NCBI GenBank assembly: GCA_021205485.1 | Contig: JAJPXK010000082.1 | Location: 8,261 to 25,229, forward strand | DNA from: Clostridia bacterium | GTDB lineage: Bacteria > Bacillota > Clostridia > Christensenellales > Borkfalkiaceae | Reading direction: 5' to 3' | DNA: 16,969 nt | Part shown: positions 6,783-13,728 of the stretch, in pieces | How positions within the stretch are numbered: position 1 is the stretch's first letter | Layout of the letters: each line of letters opens with the position of its first letter | Translations under genes and position numbers: made by a program | The notes under the pieces: generated by a model | Told to the model about the DNA's origin: nothing | What the model saw: only the letters and a program-made list of their open reading frames with translations | The model's database searches: none

Positions 6783-7955
6783 ATGAGAGGCCCGCAAGCG
6801 GAGTATTTTATGTTTACGTCAGATCAGGTCAACTTAAACGGCGCCCCTATAGAAGGCGAGGTCAGAATTCCCTCGGGCTGCGCCGTAAGCGCTATAATAG
6901 ACAGAAGCGGCAAGCGCATGACGGGCGAAAAGATCATTCGTTCTATAGCCACCATGCACGACCGTTCCAACGGCTTAGGCGGCGGCTTTGCAGGCTACGG
7001 CATCTATCCTCACTACAAGGATTACTACGCCTTTCACCTGTTTTTCAACGATTTTTCCTGCAAGAAGGAGACAGAGGACTTCCTTTTAGGTCATTTTGAA
7101 ATTGTATACTCTTCCGAAATGAAGACGCGCAAGGTAAACGGCATTGTCAACGAGCCGTTGATTTACCGTTACTTTTTATATCCCCTTTCCAAACGTCTCG
7201 CCAATTCGCTTATGGACGAGGAGCAGTACGTAGTCAAATGCGTAAACACGATAAACGCAAAAATCAACGGCGCGTACGTCTTTTCCAGCGGCAAAAATAT
7301 GGGCATATTCAAGGGGGTAGGCTTCCCCGAGGATATAGGCAAATTTTACCTTTTAGACGAGGAATATGAGGGATATATGTGGACTTGTCACGGCAGGTAC
7401 CCTACAAACACCCCCGGCTGGTGGGGCGGGGCTCATCCCTTCGGCCTTCTCAACTATTCCATAGTGCATAACGGCGAAATATCCTCTTACGACGCCAACA
7501 GGCGGTATATAGAGATGTTCGGCTACAAATGCACCCTTCAGACCGACACCGAGGTTATCACCTACATAATAGACTACCTTTTAAGGGTAAAACACCTCAC
7601 CTTAGAGGAAGTAGCAAAGGTAATATCGGCCTCTTTCTGGTCTACTATAGAGGATAAGAGCGAGGAGGAAAAGGCTCAGGAGACGTATTTGAGAAAAGTC
7701 TTTCCTTCGCTTCTTATAAACGGACCGTTTTCTATAATATTCGGTTTCGACAACGGCCTTATGGCCCTGAACGACAGGCTCAAACTCCGTTCTATGGTCT
7801 GCGCCGAAAAGGGAGACCTCGCCTTTGTTTCTTCAGAAGAGTGCGGCATAAGGGTGATAGAACAGGACCTTGACAAAATTTACGCCCCTGCGGGCGGACA
7901 GCCCGTAATTTACACCCTCAACGACAATGCTTTAGGCGAAGGAGGCTTAAGATAA
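6783..7955 (+). CDS. Split glutamate synthase, class II glutamine amidotransferase subunit
   Basis: A 390-residue N-terminal-nucleophile glutaminase (glutamate synthase domain 1, COG0067 type) that would release ammonia from glutamine for the FMN subunit encoded next. The predicted nucleophile is Cys33 in PSGCAVSAI, the counterpart of CGI at the mature N-terminus of other class II amidotransferases. Residues 1-32 would therefore have to be removed or the start redefined. Other family marks are MHDRSNGLGGGFAGYGIYP (58-76), CHGRYPTNT (202-210), HNGEIS (229-234) and TDTE (254-257). The start is uncertain: neither ATG 6783 nor the in-frame ATG 6810 has a good ribosome site (GCGGGA and AGCGGAG), and both keep Cys33. 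It is the first gene of the cluster. Its stop overlaps the next start by one base (TAATG), with AAGGAGG inside its 3' end, so coupled translation is likely. Confidence 0.9.
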   Translation: MRGPQAEYFMFTSDQVNLNGAPIEGEVRIPSGCAVSAIIDRSGKRMTGEKIIRSIATMHDRSNGLGGGFAGYGIYPHYKDYYAFHLFFNDFSCKKETEDFLLGHFEIVYSSEMKTRKVNGIVNEPLIYRYFLYPLSKRLANSLMDEEQYVVKCVNTINAKINGAYVFSSGKNMGIFKGVGFPEDIGKFYLLDEEYEGYMWTCHGRYPTNTPGWWGGAHPFGLLNYSIVHNGEISSYDANRRYIEMFGYKCTLQTDTEVITYIIDYLLRVKHLTLEEVAKVISASFWSTIEDKSEEEKAQETYLRKVFPSLLINGPFSIIFGFDNGLMALNDRLKLRSMVCAEKGDLAFVSSEECGIRVIEQDLDKIYAPAGGQPVIYTLNDNALGEGGLR

Positions 7956-9463
7956 TGGATTATTATATTCCCGCCGAGTACGAGGTCGTAAGGACGCCCG
8001 AACTTTGCATCGGGTGCAGGGTATGCGAAAGGCAATGCGCCAACGAGGTGCATAAATTTGACAAAGACCTCGGCAAAATGATAGCCGATTCTTCAAAGTG
8101 CGTAAACTGCCACAGGTGCGTAAGCTTATGCCCTACGCACGCTTTAAAGATAGTAAAAAGCGACGATACATACAAATTAAACTACAACTGGACCATGCAG
8201 ACGATGAACGAAGTATACCGCCAGGCCAATACGGGCGGCGTGCTGCTTTCTTCGATGGGCAACCCTACGGTAGGGCCTATTTACTTTGATAAAATTCTTG
8301 TAAACGCCTCTCAGGTTACCAACCCCCCTATAGACCCCTTGAGGGAGCCTATGGAGACGGTGGTATATTTAGGCAAAAAGGACGTAGATATACAGAGGGA
8401 CGAAAACGGCAGGCTTATAGACAATCTTCCCCCTCAGTTAAAACTGACTACGCCTATAATGTTCTCGGCGATGAGCTACGGCTCTATATCCTACAACGCT
8501 CACGAATCTTTGGCGAGGGCGGCGGAAGAGCTTGGCATTTACTACAACACAGGCGAGGGCGGCCTGCATCAGGACTTTTACAAGTACGGCAAAAACACCA
8601 TAGTGCAGGTGGCTTCGGGCAGGTTCGGCGTGCACGAACAGTATCTGAACAGCGCCGCCGCGATAGAGATAAAAATGGGCCAGGGCGCCAAGCCCGGCAT
8701 AGGCGGGCACCTGCCCGGTATGAAGATATCCGACGACGTTTCAAAGACGCGTATGATCCCTAAGGGCGTAGACGCGATTTCGCCCGCCCCTCACCACGAT
8801 ATATACTCTATCGAGGATTTAAGGCAGCTTATATTCAGCTTAAAAGAGGCCACGGCCTATAAAAAGCCCGTAATAGTAAAGGTCGCCGCCGTGCATAACG
8901 TAGCGGCCATAGCTTCGGGCATAGCGAGAAGCGGCGCCGATATTATAGCCATAGACGGCTACCGCGGAGGCACGGGTGCGGCCCCTACAAGGATAAGAAA
9001 CAACGTAGGCATTCCTATAGAACTCGCCCTGGCGCAGGTTGACGAAAGGCTCAGGCAAGAGGGCATACGCGACAGCGTATCTATAGTGGTAGGCGGTTCT
9101 ATACACTCAAGTTCCGACGTGGTAAAGGCCATAGCTTTAGGCGCGGACGCCTGCTATATAGCCACGGCGGCGTTGATGGCGTTAGGCTGCCACCTTTGCA
9201 GAAGCTGCCACACGGGCAAGTGCAACTGGGGCATAGCCACGCAGCGGCCCGACCTTGTAAAAAGGCTCAATCCCGACATAGGATATAAACGTCTGGTAAA
9301 CTTGGTAAACGCCTGGACGCACGAAATCCAGGAGATGATGGGCGGCATGGGCCTCAACTCTATAGAGGCGCTCCGCGGCAACAGGCTTATGCTCCGCGGC
9401 ATAGGCTTAAACGAAACCGAGCTTAAAATTTTAGGCATCCACCACGCCGGCGAATCTATGTAA
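7955..9463 (+). CDS. gltB: Split glutamate synthase, ferredoxin-FMN synthase subunit
   Basis: A 502-residue central glutamate synthase domain (COG0069 type, archaeal style). It makes glutamate from 2-oxoglutarate and ammonia on FMN. Residues 15-62 form an N-terminal ferredoxin with two CxxCxxCxxxC sets (C18, C21, C24, C28; C49, C52, C55, C59), binding two [4Fe-4S] clusters. The (beta/alpha)8 FMN barrel follows, with GQGAKPGIGGHLPG (242-255), SPAPHHDIYSIEDL (276-289), DGYRGGTGAAP (334-344) and GGSIHSSSDVVKAIALGAD (380-398). The 3Fe-4S ligands C412, C418 and C423 have the spacing known from bacterial GltB; C415 is extra. AAGGAGG lies 9 bases before the ATG. The glutaminase is upstream and the GXGXG domain is at 12632, so the usual single large subunit is divided over three genes. 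Confidence 0.95.
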   Translation: MDYYIPAEYEVVRTPELCIGCRVCERQCANEVHKFDKDLGKMIADSSKCVNCHRCVSLCPTHALKIVKSDDTYKLNYNWTMQTMNEVYRQANTGGVLLSSMGNPTVGPIYFDKILVNASQVTNPPIDPLREPMETVVYLGKKDVDIQRDENGRLIDNLPPQLKLTTPIMFSAMSYGSISYNAHESLARAAEELGIYYNTGEGGLHQDFYKYGKNTIVQVASGRFGVHEQYLNSAAAIEIKMGQGAKPGIGGHLPGMKISDDVSKTRMIPKGVDAISPAPHHDIYSIEDLRQLIFSLKEATAYKKPVIVKVAAVHNVAAIASGIARSGADIIAIDGYRGGTGAAPTRIRNNVGIPIELALAQVDERLRQEGIRDSVSIVVGGSIHSSSDVVKAIALGADACYIATAALMALGCHLCRSCHTGKCNWGIATQRPDLVKRLNPDIGYKRLVNLVNAWTHEIQEMMGGMGLNSIEALRGNRLMLRGIGLNETELKILGIHHAGESM

Positions 9464-9530
9464 AAACATAAAACAAAACTCCTCGTGAGAGCGGAGGGGT
9501 AAAATATATAAAAACAGGGGTAAACAAAAA

Positions 9531-10811
9531 ATGTTGACAAGTATCTGTGGTATCAACTGGGGCGACGAAGGCAAGGGCCGCATGGTAGACCTTCTGTCGC
9601 AGGATTACGACATTGTGTGCCGCTATCAGGGCGGCAACAACGCTGGCCATACCGTAATTAACGACAGGGGCAGGTTTATTTTAAACCTTCTTCCTTCGGG
9701 TATTTTACGCGAAGACGTGGTAAACGTCCTCGGCTGCGGCATGGTGATAGATTTGAAACACCTTTGCGGCGAGATTGCAAATTTACGCAAGGCGGGCATA
9801 AAAATAACGCCTGAAAATCTTAAAATAAGCGACAAAGCCGTAATTACAATGCCCTACAACGTTCTTCAGGATATAATGGAGGAAGAACGCCTTGAAAAAG
9901 CTACGGGCAAGCCCTATGGCTCTACAAGGAGGGGTATAGCCCCTATTTACGCGGATAAGTATATGAAAAAGGTATTCCGCATGGGCGAGCTTTTAAATAC
10001 AAAGCTCATGTACCAGAGGGTGGCCGACATCGTTGAATGGAAAAACCTTGTGGTTAAAGCATACGGCCATGAACCCGTAAAAGCCGAAGATATGATTGCC
10101 TATCTTGAAGAATACGGCTGGCAGCTTAAAGATTTTGTCACCGACACGGGTCTTTACCTCAACAAAGCCAATTCCGAGGGCAAAAGGATTATGTTCGAAG
10201 CTCAGTTAGGGGCTCTCCGCGATATAGATTACGGCATAGTTCCCTATACTTCAAGCTCGTCTACCATAGCCGCTTACGCCCCTATAGGCGCGGGCGTGCC
10301 TAACCTTAAACTGGATAAATCTATCGGCATTATGAAGGCTTACTCAAGCTGCGTAGGGGCGGGCCCCTTCACCTGCGAATACTTCGGCGAAAAGGCTGAA
10401 AAACTTCGCGAGGCGGGCGGCGAGTACGGCGCCGCTACAGGCAGACCGAGAAGGGTAGGGCCCTTTGACGTTGTAGCTTCCCGCTACGGCATTATGTGCC
10501 AGGGGGCCGACGAGATAGCTCTTACCAAGCTCGACGTTTTAGACGGCTATGAGGAGATAGAAATTTGTACCGCGTACGAGCTTGACGGCAAAATTTTGCA
10601 TGACTTCCCGTTTACCGACGTTTTGGACTACTGCAAGCCCGTGTTTGAAAAGGTAAAGGGCTGGCATTGCGATATTTCAAAGTGCCGTACGGCGGAGGAA
10701 CTTCCTGAAGAGGCCTACGCCTACATAAAGCTGCTTGAAAAGCTCTGCGGCTGCAAGATAAAGTATGTATCTGTCGGCGCCGAAAGGGAAGCGTTTATTA
10801 CAATGTATTAA
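9531..10811 (+). CDS. purA: Adenylosuccinate synthetase, divergent type
   Basis: A 426-residue cytoplasmic enzyme that joins IMP and aspartate using GTP to give adenylosuccinate, the first step of AMP synthesis. The P-loop/catalytic segment INWGDEGKGRMVDLL (8-22) keeps the general base Asp12, and RYQGGNNAGHT keeps the catalytic His. Also visible are GSTRRGIAPIY for IMP, KAYSSCVGAGPFTCE, YGAATGRPRRVG with the two substrate-loop arginines, LTKLDVLDGYEE for GTP, and YVSVGAERE at the end. Several near-invariant spots differ from E. coli and B. subtilis: FEAQLG for FEGAQG, TSSSSTIAAYAPIGAG for TSSN..AGG, GAER for GPDR. I read this as a distinct subtype common in gut Clostridia rather than a broken gene (this is recollection, not a search). 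AGGGG lies 10 bases before the ATG. It lies 67 bp after the FMN subunit gene, inside the glutamate synthase cluster. Confidence 0.93.
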   Translation: MLTSICGINWGDEGKGRMVDLLSQDYDIVCRYQGGNNAGHTVINDRGRFILNLLPSGILREDVVNVLGCGMVIDLKHLCGEIANLRKAGIKITPENLKISDKAVITMPYNVLQDIMEEERLEKATGKPYGSTRRGIAPIYADKYMKKVFRMGELLNTKLMYQRVADIVEWKNLVVKAYGHEPVKAEDMIAYLEEYGWQLKDFVTDTGLYLNKANSEGKRIMFEAQLGALRDIDYGIVPYTSSSSTIAAYAPIGAGVPNLKLDKSIGIMKAYSSCVGAGPFTCEYFGEKAEKLREAGGEYGAATGRPRRVGPFDVVASRYGIMCQGADEIALTKLDVLDGYEEIEICTAYELDGKILHDFPFTDVLDYCKPVFEKVKGWHCDISKCRTAEELPEEAYAYIKLLEKLCGCKIKYVSVGAEREAFITMY

Positions 10812-10890
10812 ATTGCCCCCGTACTATGGCGGAATTATTGTATGTAGCTTAGTTTCCCTTTTATGGTAAAGGTGGTGCGTACAGTACTCC

Positions 10891-10927
10891 ACGCTCAGGA
10901 TGACGTGCTTAGTTGTCCGCTTATAAT
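10891..10927 (+). promoter_or_regulatory. Repeat remnant with possible internal promoter
   Basis: A short module-A remnant, CGCTCAGGATGACG (about 10892-10905), contains ATGACG (10900-10905). That is 16 bp from a perfect TATAAT (10922-10927). The -35 match is 4 of 6. If active, it would start near 10934 and transcribe the Fe-S protein and the genes after it independently of purA. The 140-bp gap before the Fe-S gene is the largest inside the cluster. Confidence 0.35.
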
Positions 10928-10951
10928 AAGGTTGTAGTTTCAGGAGTTTAT

Positions 10952-11398
10952 ATGAAGAGGATTTACGTCAACGAAGAATGGTGCCTCGGTTGTCACCTGT
11001 GCGAATATGAGTGCATATTCGCCAATTCGGGACTGGATGAAATGTTTAAATTAAAGGGCAAGACCAAGGAATTTATTCCCCGCATAAAGGTGGAAGGCGA
11101 CGACAACGCCACGGTACACTTCGCGGTAAACTGCCGCCATTGCACAAACGCCGTCTGCATTCAAAGCTGCATAGCGGGGGCCCTTTCCAAAGACGAATAC
11201 GGCGTGGTATCCATAAACAAAGATAAATGCGTCGGCTGTTTTACGTGCGTCCTGGTGTGCCCCTTCGGGGCTATAATGCCTGCGCCTGACGGCAAGGCCG
11301 CGCAAAAGTGCGCCCTGTGTACGGATAATCTGCAGGGCGAGCCTAACTGTGTAAAACACTGCCCTAACAACGCTATAGTTTTCGAGGAGCGCGACTAA
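10952..11398 (+). CDS. Four-cluster [4Fe-4S] ferredoxin-like electron-transfer protein
   Basis: A 148-residue HycB/DmsB-type iron-sulfur protein. Sixteen cysteines fall in four groups: C11, C14, C17, C21; C61, C64, C69, C73; C93, C96, C99, C103; C120, C123, C133, C137. These suit four [4Fe-4S] clusters in the paired arrangement of that family. There is no signal or Tat leader, so it is cytoplasmic. The ATG at 10952 is chosen because CAGGAG ends five bases upstream and MKRIYVNEEWCLGC starts directly into the first cluster; a TTG at 10913 in frame has no ribosome site. One base separates it from the FAD oxidoreductase gene, and it probably passes electrons between that flavoprotein and the ferredoxin-FMN subunit of glutamate synthase. 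That route is inferred from gene order. Confidence 0.92.
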   Translation: MKRIYVNEEWCLGCHLCEYECIFANSGLDEMFKLKGKTKEFIPRIKVEGDDNATVHFAVNCRHCTNAVCIQSCIAGALSKDEYGVVSINKDKCVGCFTCVLVCPFGAIMPAPDGKAAQKCALCTDNLQGEPNCVKHCPNNAIVFEERD

Positions 11399-11399
11399 A

Positions 11400-12629
11400 A
11401 TGAAATATGTTATCATCGGCAATTCTACGGCGGCTGTAGCTTGCATAGAGGGCATCCGCGGCATAGATACTCAGGGCGAGATTACTGTAATTTCCGCCGA
11501 AAAGCACGCCGCTTACGGCAGGCCTCTTATCTCGTACTATCTTTCAGGCAGGATAAAGAGGGAAAATATGAATTACCGCCCCGCCGACTTCTACGCGAAA
11601 AACGGCGTAGACCTTATGCTCGGCAAGACGGCGACTTCTATAGACGCAAAGGAAAAATTTGTCGCTCTTGACGACGGAAATAAAATCCCCTACGACAAAC
11701 TGCTTGTCGCCACGGGTTCCCGCCCGTTCGTTCCCCCTATGGAGGGGCTGGACGGCGTAAAAAGCAAATTCTCGTTTATGACGTACGACGATATGCTCGC
11801 CTTGGAGGCGGCGTTATCGCCCGAAAAGAAGGTCCTCGTCATCGGCGCGGGGCTTATAGGCCTCAAGTGCGTAGAGGGCATTCTGCAGAGGGTTAAGTCA
11901 ATTTCGGTAGTGGATATGGCGAACAGGATTTTGCCTTCCATACTCGACGAGGGCGGCTCTTTGATGGTGCAGAAGACCCTGGAAGAAAAGGGCGTAAAAT
12001 TCTATCTGAACGACAGCGCCGCAAAGTTTGAAAATAATACCGCTTGCCTTAAAAGTGGAGCAAAAATTCCCTTCGATATTTTAGTCGTGGCCGTAGGCGT
12101 TAGGCCGAACACCGAGCTTGTAAAGGATATCGGCGGGGCTGTTAATCGGGGCATAGTAGTGGACGAATGTATGCGTACATACCTTCCGGATATCTACAGC
12201 GCGGGCGACTGCGCCGAAGGATTTGACAGCGTTTTAAAACAAAACAGAGTCCTCGCCATTTTGCCTAACGCGTATTTCCAGGGCAAGACGGCGGGCGTGA
12301 ATATGGCGGGAGGAGAGGCTAAGCTTACCAACGCCATACCTATGAACGCCATAGGATTTTTTGATACTCACGTGCTTACCGCGGGCATATACGAGGGCGA
12401 ATGTTACTCGCATGTAACCGATAAGGTCTACAAAAAACTGTTTGTAAAAGACGGAAAGCTTGCAGGCTTTATACTTATAAACGACTTTTTGCGGGCGGGC
12501 ATATATACCTCGCTCATCCGCAACGCTACGCCCCTTGACAGCGTAGACTTCAACGCCCTTTTAAAACAGCCCGAGCTTATGGCTTTCAGCAAAGAGGACA
12601 GGAAAATTAAGTTAGCTAAAAAGGTTTGA
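11400..12629 (+). CDS. FAD/NAD(P)H-dependent oxidoreductase, probable electron-input subunit
   Basis: A 409-residue pyridine-nucleotide-disulfide-type reductase. The FAD fold begins at KYVIIGNSTAAVACIEGIR (2-20), with a less usual glycine pattern in the first motif. The middle shows LLVATGSRPF (101-110), the NAD(P)H fold VLVIGAGLIGLKCVEG (145-160) and the second FAD motif YSAGDCAE (266-273). No redox-active CxxxxC disulfide is seen, so it is not a thioredoxin- or dihydrolipoamide-type reductase. It resembles the flavin domain of NirB-like or NADH:rubredoxin-type enzymes rather than GltD, and it lacks the GltD N-terminal Fe-S domain, which the preceding gene could supply. GAGGAG lies 10 bases before the ATG. 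The next gene starts 2 bases after the stop. The likely role is feeding NAD(P)H electrons into glutamate synthase. Cofactor preference (NADH or NADPH) is undetermined. Confidence 0.88.
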   Translation: MKYVIIGNSTAAVACIEGIRGIDTQGEITVISAEKHAAYGRPLISYYLSGRIKRENMNYRPADFYAKNGVDLMLGKTATSIDAKEKFVALDDGNKIPYDKLLVATGSRPFVPPMEGLDGVKSKFSFMTYDDMLALEAALSPEKKVLVIGAGLIGLKCVEGILQRVKSISVVDMANRILPSILDEGGSLMVQKTLEEKGVKFYLNDSAAKFENNTACLKSGAKIPFDILVVAVGVRPNTELVKDIGGAVNRGIVVDECMRTYLPDIYSAGDCAEGFDSVLKQNRVLAILPNAYFQGKTAGVNMAGGEAKLTNAIPMNAIGFFDTHVLTAGIYEGECYSHVTDKVYKKLFVKDGKLAGFILINDFLRAGIYTSLIRNATPLDSVDFNALLKQPELMAFSKEDRKIKLAKKV

Positions 12630-12631
12630 CT

Positions 12632-13360
12632 ATGGTAATTAATGTGGACGAACACGTGCATTTTATGACCTTAAATTCTCAGGTCAGGGAAAGCGCGGAT
12701 ACAGATATAACGATTAACGGGTGCATCGGCCAGCGGTACATATGCAACGGCCTTTCGGGCAAGCGTATGGTTATAAACGGCACGCCGGGCAACGCCCTCG
12801 GGGCGTACCTCAACGGCTGCGAGGTCATAGTGCACGGCAACGCTCAGGACGCCACGGGCGACACTATGAACAGCGGACGCATAATAATCTACGGCAACGC
12901 GGGCGACGCCACGGGCTACGCTATGCGAGGCGGCAGAATTTACGTAAAAGGCAACACGGGCTACCGCGCGGGCATACATATGAAGGCTTATATGGACTTC
13001 AAGCCCGTAATAGTGGTAGGCGGCAGGGCGGGCTCCTTCCTCGGCGAATACCAGGCGGGCGGCATTATTGTTGTGCTCGGCCAGAATAACGACGGCTACC
13101 CTATAATAAATAACTTTTGCGGAACGGGAATGCACGGCGGCGTTATGTATCTGCGGTGTGAAAAACTGCCTAAATCGTTGCCTAAGCAGGTGTCTTCAGA
13201 ACGCAAATACGGGGCAGATATCCCCGAACTATGCGAGATTGTAAAGGATTACTGTAACTACTTCCCCGAATACAGCGCCGAGCGGCTTTTAAATTCGTAT
13301 TTCTTTGAGCTGACGCCGAACAGCGCCAATCCCTACAAGCAAATGTACACTAATAATTAA
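12632..13360 (+). CDS. Split glutamate synthase, GXGXG domain subunit
   Basis: A 242-residue protein matching the C-terminal right-handed beta-helix of glutamate synthase (domain 3, COG0070 type). Its job is structural: it couples the glutaminase and FMN domains. From about residue 29 to 150 there are repeated turns of the form G-N-x-x-D-A-T-G-x-x-M-x-x-G-x-I, for example GNAQDATGDTMNSGRIII and GNAGDATGYAMRGGRIYV, then GEYQAGGIIVVLG. The ATG at 12632 has AAAAAGG seven bases upstream. An in-frame TTG two codons earlier would overlap the preceding stop but has a worse spacing. It is the last gene of the cluster and is separated from the other two synthase genes by purA, the Fe-S gene and the FAD gene. 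No terminator is evident directly after it. Confidence 0.94.
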   Translation: MVINVDEHVHFMTLNSQVRESADTDITINGCIGQRYICNGLSGKRMVINGTPGNALGAYLNGCEVIVHGNAQDATGDTMNSGRIIIYGNAGDATGYAMRGGRIYVKGNTGYRAGIHMKAYMDFKPVIVVGGRAGSFLGEYQAGGIIVVLGQNNDGYPIINNFCGTGMHGGVMYLRCEKLPKSLPKQVSSERKYGADIPELCEIVKDYCNYFPEYSAERLLNSYFFELTPNSANPYKQMYTNN

Positions 13361-13503
13361 AATTGTATATAAGCTGCGTAATACTGCGTATTGTCTCTCC
13401 TACTTATCCCCTCATCAGTCACTAAAGTGACAGCTTCCCCCGCAGGGGGAAGCCAAGGGAAGAGAAATAGCGAACCAATCAGTGTTTAGTAATAGGGGAG
13501 CCT

Positions 13504-13532
13504 TGAATGTCGGGGCTTTGCCCGACTACAAT
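13504..13532 (+). promoter_or_regulatory. Possible promoter inside the repeat element, toward dapF
   Basis: TTGAAT (13504-13509), 17 bp and TACAAT (13527-13532) give a moderate sigma-A match. The spacer itself is a hairpin (GTCGGG...CCCGAC). It would give dapF a leader of about 190 nt carrying the module-A and B hairpins. No better promoter for dapF is seen, so dapF could otherwise depend on read-through. Confidence 0.35.
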
Positions 13533-13562
13533 AAGGATGTATGCGGTTCGCGAGTACTCGCG

Positions 13563-13600
13563 AGATTCTTCGACTTCACTGCGTTTCGCTCAGAATGACA
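13563..13600. repeat. Repeat module A copy inside the element
   Basis: GATTCTTCGAC is followed by a short variable centre and CGCTCAGAATGACA. It is the inverted form of the TGTCATTCTGAG...GTCGAAGAATC type sequence that recurs at 14737-14825. It directly follows the palindrome TCGCGAGTACTCGCGA (13548-13563). Confidence 0.75.
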
Positions 13601-13728
13601 GGATGCAAATGTTTGCAATGACGGCGGCCCGTTATGCGATATCGACTCTTGCCTTCCCCCTGCGGGGGAAGGTGGCTGCGTAGCAGACGGATGAGGGGAT
13701 AAAAAAACAAAAAGGAAACCATATATCT

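Larger units (their letters stand above)
13406..13700. mobile_element. MITE-like 295-bp non-coding element with 11-bp terminal inverted repeats
   Basis: ATCCCCTCATC (13406-13416) is the exact complement of GATGAGGGGAT (13690-13700). Just inside the left end are hairpins GTCACT/AGTGAC and GCTTCCCCC-GCA-GGGGGAAGC (13433-13453). Just inside the right end, in inverted orientation, are CCTTCCCCC-TGC-GGGGGAAGG (13652-13672) and CTGC/GCAG. Between them lie a TAATAGGGGAGCCTTGA segment (also near 6472), a GTCGGG/CCCGAC hairpin, a 16-bp palindrome and a module-A copy. There is no ORF and no clear target-site duplication. It fills the 368-bp gap between the glutamate synthase cluster and dapF. Confidence 0.6.

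Noticed and set aside
9531..10811. purA as a pseudogene because of altered motifs
   Set aside because: The frame is intact at full length with catalytic Asp, His and arginines kept and a good ribosome site.
10913..10951. TTG start for the four-cluster Fe-S protein
   Set aside because: No ribosome site, and it overlaps the possible -10 box; CAGGAG points to ATG 10952.
12626..12631. TTG start for the GXGXG subunit
   Set aside because: ATG 12632 has better ribosome-site spacing and matches the family N-terminus.
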